Assembly (NCBI GenBank): GCA_029862975.1
Contig: JAOTWP010000025.1
Coordinates: forward strand, 1 to 37,314
Source: Acidobacteriota bacterium
GTDB taxonomy: Bacteria; Acidobacteriota; Thermoanaerobaculia; Multivoradales; JAHEKO01
Reading direction: 5' to 3'
DNA length: 37,314 nt
This document shows, one piece after another, positions 34,849 through 37,314 of the stretch. Made by a program: the position numbers and the translations under genes. Each line of letters starts with the position of its first letter. Positions within the stretch are counted from its first letter, which is position 1. The notes below the pieces were generated by a model. The model made no database searches. It was not told the origin of the DNA and saw only the letters and a program-made list of their open reading frames with translations.

Positions 34849-35417
34849 GACCGTCGCGGCGACGCCGCGGCGGGACCGAAGGAGCGCTCGAAGAGCTCGT
34901 GGATCGCCGTCCGGCCGTCGTCCGTGAGGTTGCGCGTGCCGGTGGCGGCGAAGGGACCGTTGGGGATGACCGGGTCGCTCTCCTGCCAGCTGCCGCCGAT
35001 CCAGGTGTACCACCGCCTCTTGTCCTGGTCGAAGACGCTCACCTTGCGGTGGAAGAACTTGGCCAGCTCGACCCCCCAGCCGGTGCCCCCCTTGACGTGG
35101 TCGTCGGGGAGGATCCAGCCGACCGCGAAGAGCTCGTCGCCCCGCGTCACGACGTGGAACATCGACTGGATGACCCGCCGGATCCCCTTGCCGCGGTGGA
35201 ACTCGCGGCGGAGGTTGGCAAAGACGAAGTCCATGCTGACGTCGCCGCGGGCTAGGTCCGCCTCGCTCAACGTCTCGACTTCGCCCGAGTGCTCCATCAC
35301 GTGGCCCTCGAAGGTGAACGTGGTCTCGGGAATGTTCCAGAGCGCGGCGGCACGGCCGAACTCGGCCTCGGCTCCTCGGTGGCCGCCGCTCACGAGACGG
35401 GCCTTGTGCTTTTCCAT
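34845..35417 (-). CDS. SLOG/LOG-like Rossmann-fold protein
   Basis: This 190-residue soluble protein has no signal peptide. VSGGHRGAEAEFGRAAALW at 9-27 resembles the nucleotide-binding loop of SLOG/LOG-type Rossmann proteins. KGGTGWGVELAKFFHRKVSVFDQDKRRW at about 120-147 matches the distal GGT-x-W-x-VELAK...VxVFD pattern of the same superfamily (DprA/YpsA/molybdenum-carrier-like). I choose ATG 35417 (MEKHKARLVSGG), which places the loop at the family's N-terminus. The track's 35495 start adds a proline-rich leader. Its coupling by ATGA overlap to the secreted FG-GAP gene is unexpected, since one product is cytosolic and the other exported. The ligand and role are unknown. Confidence 0.65.
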   Translation of the reverse strand: MEKHKARLVSGGHRGAEAEFGRAAALWNIPETTFTFEGHVMEHSGEVETLSEADLARGDVSMDFVFANLRREFHRGKGIRRVIQSMFHVVTRGDELFAVGWILPDDHVKGGTGWGVELAKFFHRKVSVFDQDKRRWYTWIGGSWQESDPVIPNGPFAATGTRNLTDDGRTAIHELFERSFGPAAASPRRS

Positions 35418-35655
35418 GGGTTCTGTCCTCGTCGGGAGCGCCCGCGGGCGTCGGAGATCGGTCGGGCCGCGCCGGCAGGCCGGCGGGTGCCGCATCTTCG
35501 CAGAATCGGGCGCCGATGTGGAGGCCCCTCGGGCTACCCGCTCTCCTCGACGAGGTCGCCGGCAATCGGGCCGCGCGGCGTCGCGCCGGCCGTGCCGGGT
35601 GCGCGCGCAGCAACGTGGCCGCCGCGTGCGTCGAGACGGACCGCGCCAAGCGCGC

Positions 35656-37002
35656 CTACCATGGAGCCTCTCGCCTCCAGGGGCAAAAGGGGCCGGACGG
35701 GTGAGGAGCCGGCACGCTGGATCCTGCCGTGTCCGAGCCGAGCGGGCTGGCGACCGTCAGGCTGACGGCGAGCTCCCCCGTGGAGCCCGACCAGGCCGAG
35801 GTGTCGCCGGACTCGAAGCCGTCGGCGAACACGACGTCGCCGAACCGCTGGCCGACGAGATCCCAGTCCGGCCCGACGAGGCGGACGAGGACGAAATCGG
35901 AGGGATTGTCGCTCGAGTGAACCAGCGTGGAGAAGTCTTCGGTGTCCGGGACCGCGAACGTCGCGACGTGGTTGCCCAACGGATCGAAGCGGTCACCGCG
36001 GGGCTCCCCGCCGTACGGGTAGTAGTCGTGCCACACGACCACGAAGTCACCGGTGGGCGCCATCGAGAACGTGTGGTCTTCACTTTCGATTGCCAGTTCC
36101 TTGATCGGACCGGTAGCGCCACCGGCGTCCGTCCGGCGGCCGTAGACCCCACCCCAGGCGAGATTGAGCTGGGTGTGCCAGACGACGAGGAAGTTGTCGC
36201 TCTCGTCGACGCCGACGTCGGGGCGAATGCTGTAGTAGGCCCCGCCCTCCCCGGGGTCCGACAGCTGAAACTCGCCGCTCAGGGGAGATCCGTCCGCGGC
36301 GAAGCGCCTCTGGAAGACGTCCGTGGTGGGCCCGGGACCACCCGCATCGTGCTCGCCCACCCACGCTACGACGAACCCGCCGTCCGAGCGCATGCCGCTG
36401 GCGACGCCCCCGCCGGAGGGGTAGTTGCCCGAGGTGTTGACGACGAACTCCGGGAGTGCGACGGCGCCCGAAGCATCGAAAGCGGCTGCCTTGACGTCCT
36501 CGGAGGAGAGCCGAGCGGCCCACGAGACCAGGAAGTCACCGCTCCCGTTGCGACCTACCGCGACCCATGGCTGCACGAGAGGGGTCTGAGAGTTGACCTG
36601 GAACTCTCGACCGAGAGGCGCGCCATCGGCGGCAAAGAGCCGTGCGAACACCGCGTGATCTTGCTGATCCGGGCCGATCCAGACCACCACGAAGTTACCC
36701 AGCGCGTCCGTCGCGACCCGCGGACGCCACTGGTTGCCCACCGTGGTCTCGTTGACGGTGAACTCGCTGGAGATCGGGTTGCCCCTGGCGGAGAAGAGAC
36801 GCGCCCGTACGGCCGTCCCGTCGCCGTCGGCGGCATCACTCTGCCAGACGACGACGAACGACCGGTTCGGCTGCCGAGCGGCGTCGGCGCCGATCTGCGC
36901 TCCAGGCGTGAGCTCGTTGATCGGAAACGGATCTCCGACCGGGGTCTGCGCCCCTGCCGCGGCGGTCAGAAGACAATGGCCGAGCACGATGAGGCGTCGC
37001 AT
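35656..37002 (-). CDS. secreted repeat protein with DGFESGDTSAWS motif
   Basis: This 448-residue protein has a short signal peptide (MRRLIVLGHCLLTAAAGA). Repeats of about 50-60 residues follow, each with a FVVVWQSD- or FLVSWAAR-like strand (FVVVW at about 50, 100, 285 and 332) and a D..G.P....F.VN hinge, likely a beta-propeller. FADGFESGDTSAWS lies about 50 residues before the end and is followed by SLTVASP, then a 35-residue extension not seen in the related tail at 33241. The extension may be a frame drift or a sorting sequence. I start at ATG 37002 after GGGAGGG; the track's 37119 start has no signal peptide. No enzyme motif is visible. Confidence 0.8.
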   Translation of the reverse strand: MRRLIVLGHCLLTAAAGAQTPVGDPFPINELTPGAQIGADAARQPNRSFVVVWQSDAADGDGTAVRARLFSARGNPISSEFTVNETTVGNQWRPRVATDALGNFVVVWIGPDQQDHAVFARLFAADGAPLGREFQVNSQTPLVQPWVAVGRNGSGDFLVSWAARLSSEDVKAAAFDASGAVALPEFVVNTSGNYPSGGGVASGMRSDGGFVVAWVGEHDAGGPGPTTDVFQRRFAADGSPLSGEFQLSDPGEGGAYYSIRPDVGVDESDNFLVVWHTQLNLAWGGVYGRRTDAGGATGPIKELAIESEDHTFSMAPTGDFVVVWHDYYPYGGEPRGDRFDPLGNHVATFAVPDTEDFSTLVHSSDNPSDFVLVRLVGPDWDLVGQRFGDVVFADGFESGDTSAWSGSTGELAVSLTVASPLGSDTAGSSVPAPHPSGPFCPWRREAPW

Positions 37003-37188
37003 GACGGTCACAACCCTCCCACGGCACTGTACTAGACCCGGTCGAGGCGTCGCCGGCCTGCCCTCGAGATCGGACTCTCTGCTCGGGCGAAGAGAGGGGG
37101 TGAGCAGGGGCTCCGCCATCGGCTCGCGGGTCGCTCGGCTACACTGGGACCAGCCGGTCAGATCAACCGTTCCGATGGAGGTGCCGAC

Positions 37189-37314
37189 ATGCCGCGATTC
37201 ATCGCCCTGATCGACTTCACAGCGAAGGGAATAGGCGCGATCCAGGACACCGTGAAGAGAAGCGACGCCTTTCGGGAGACGGCGGCGCAGATGGGGGCCG
37301 AGATCCGCGAGGTC
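37189..37314 (+). CDS. GYD-domain protein, 3' end cut by window edge
   Basis: Forty-two codons are visible before the window ends, so the gene is absent from the ORF track. The translation begins MPRFIALIDFTAKGIGAIQDTVKR and continues with a helix (SDAFRETAAQMGAEIREV). This matches the N-terminus of small GYD-domain proteins (usually about 95-100 residues), including the IDFTAKGI strand-turn-helix. A strong ribosome site GGAGGT lies just upstream. The GYD motif itself would be beyond the edge. The family function is not established. It diverges from the secreted protein at 37002. Confidence 0.85.
   Translation, partial: MPRFIALIDFTAKGIGAIQDTVKRSDAFRETAAQMGAEIREV

Noticed and set aside
31744-37035. 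A 1763-residue plus-strand ORF
   Set aside because: It is the antisense of KamA and the three following genes. The low-complexity Val/Ala/Arg/Asp composition and lack of any domain are typical of GC-rich shadow frames.

Overview
The window is GC-rich (estimated by eye at about 70 percent) bacterial chromosome with tightly packed, often ATGA-overlapping genes. No gene-free stretch exceeds about 250 bases. I see no rRNA, tRNA, CRISPR, insertion sequence or phage gene. Gene content (multiheme cytochromes with a Rieske/cytochrome b complex, NrfD-type membrane subunits, a pyrophosphate-type phosphofructokinase, secreted FG-GAP proteins with a shared DGFESGDTSAWS tail) suggests a free-living Acidobacteriota-like or deltaproteobacterial/Myxococcota-like organism. 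That placement is an inference from gene content; no phylogenetic marker is present.

Layout. (1) 1-4222, minus: Rieske protein, cytochrome b, a nine-CXXCH cytochrome and a NapC/NirT-like multiheme cytochrome cut by the window edge, together a quinol-to-multiheme electron transfer complex. (2) 4305-5792, minus: succinate-semialdehyde dehydrogenase. (3) 5967-11824, plus: a form II CO-dehydrogenase-like molybdenum hydroxylase (small, large and medium subunits) with MoxR ATPase and CoxE-like VWA maturation genes. (4) 11782-12399, minus: archaemetzincin protease. (5) 12413-15399, minus: sigma-54 response regulator and a histidine kinase whose periplasmic domain carries c-type heme motifs. (6) 15642-19289, plus: a four-gene module of membrane-anchored GcvH-like protein, HybA-like ferredoxin, NrfD/HybB-like membrane protein and second GcvH-like protein. 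It is preceded by a good -24/-12 sigma-54 promoter and an upstream inverted-repeat operator candidate. (7) 19444-21264: a large unrecognised protein with transthyretin-like domains, followed by a strong hairpin. (8) 21443-24676, minus: pyrophosphate-type phosphofructokinase and two tandem GAPDH genes. (9) 24791-27427, minus: a degenerate histidine kinase, a VapBC toxin-antitoxin pair and an MscS channel. (10) 27567-28679, plus: a secreted VWA protein. (11) 28819-33114, minus: KamA-like radical SAM protein, two CoA-transferase subunits and a class III aminotransferase, which read as one beta-amino-acid route. (12) 33241-37002, minus: two secreted proteins and a SLOG-like cytosolic protein. (13) 37189-end, plus: start of a GYD-domain gene.

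How the parts fit. Regions 1, 5 and 6 point to respiratory electron flow between the quinone pool and periplasmic hemes. The heme-bearing kinase and its sigma-54 regulator sit divergently beside the NrfD module and its sigma-54 promoter, so that module is probably switched on by periplasmic redox state or a heme ligand. Both GcvH-like proteins have Gly where the lipoyl lysine should be, so they are not lipoate carriers in the usual sense; this is the strongest candidate for an undescribed system here. The second is the KamA-like cluster, where the lysine-binding aspartates are missing but the neighbours fit chemically (2,3-aminomutase, beta-transaminase, 3-oxoacid CoA-transferase). The ORF track misses both edge-truncated genes (1-1416 and 37189-37314); I read these from the bases.
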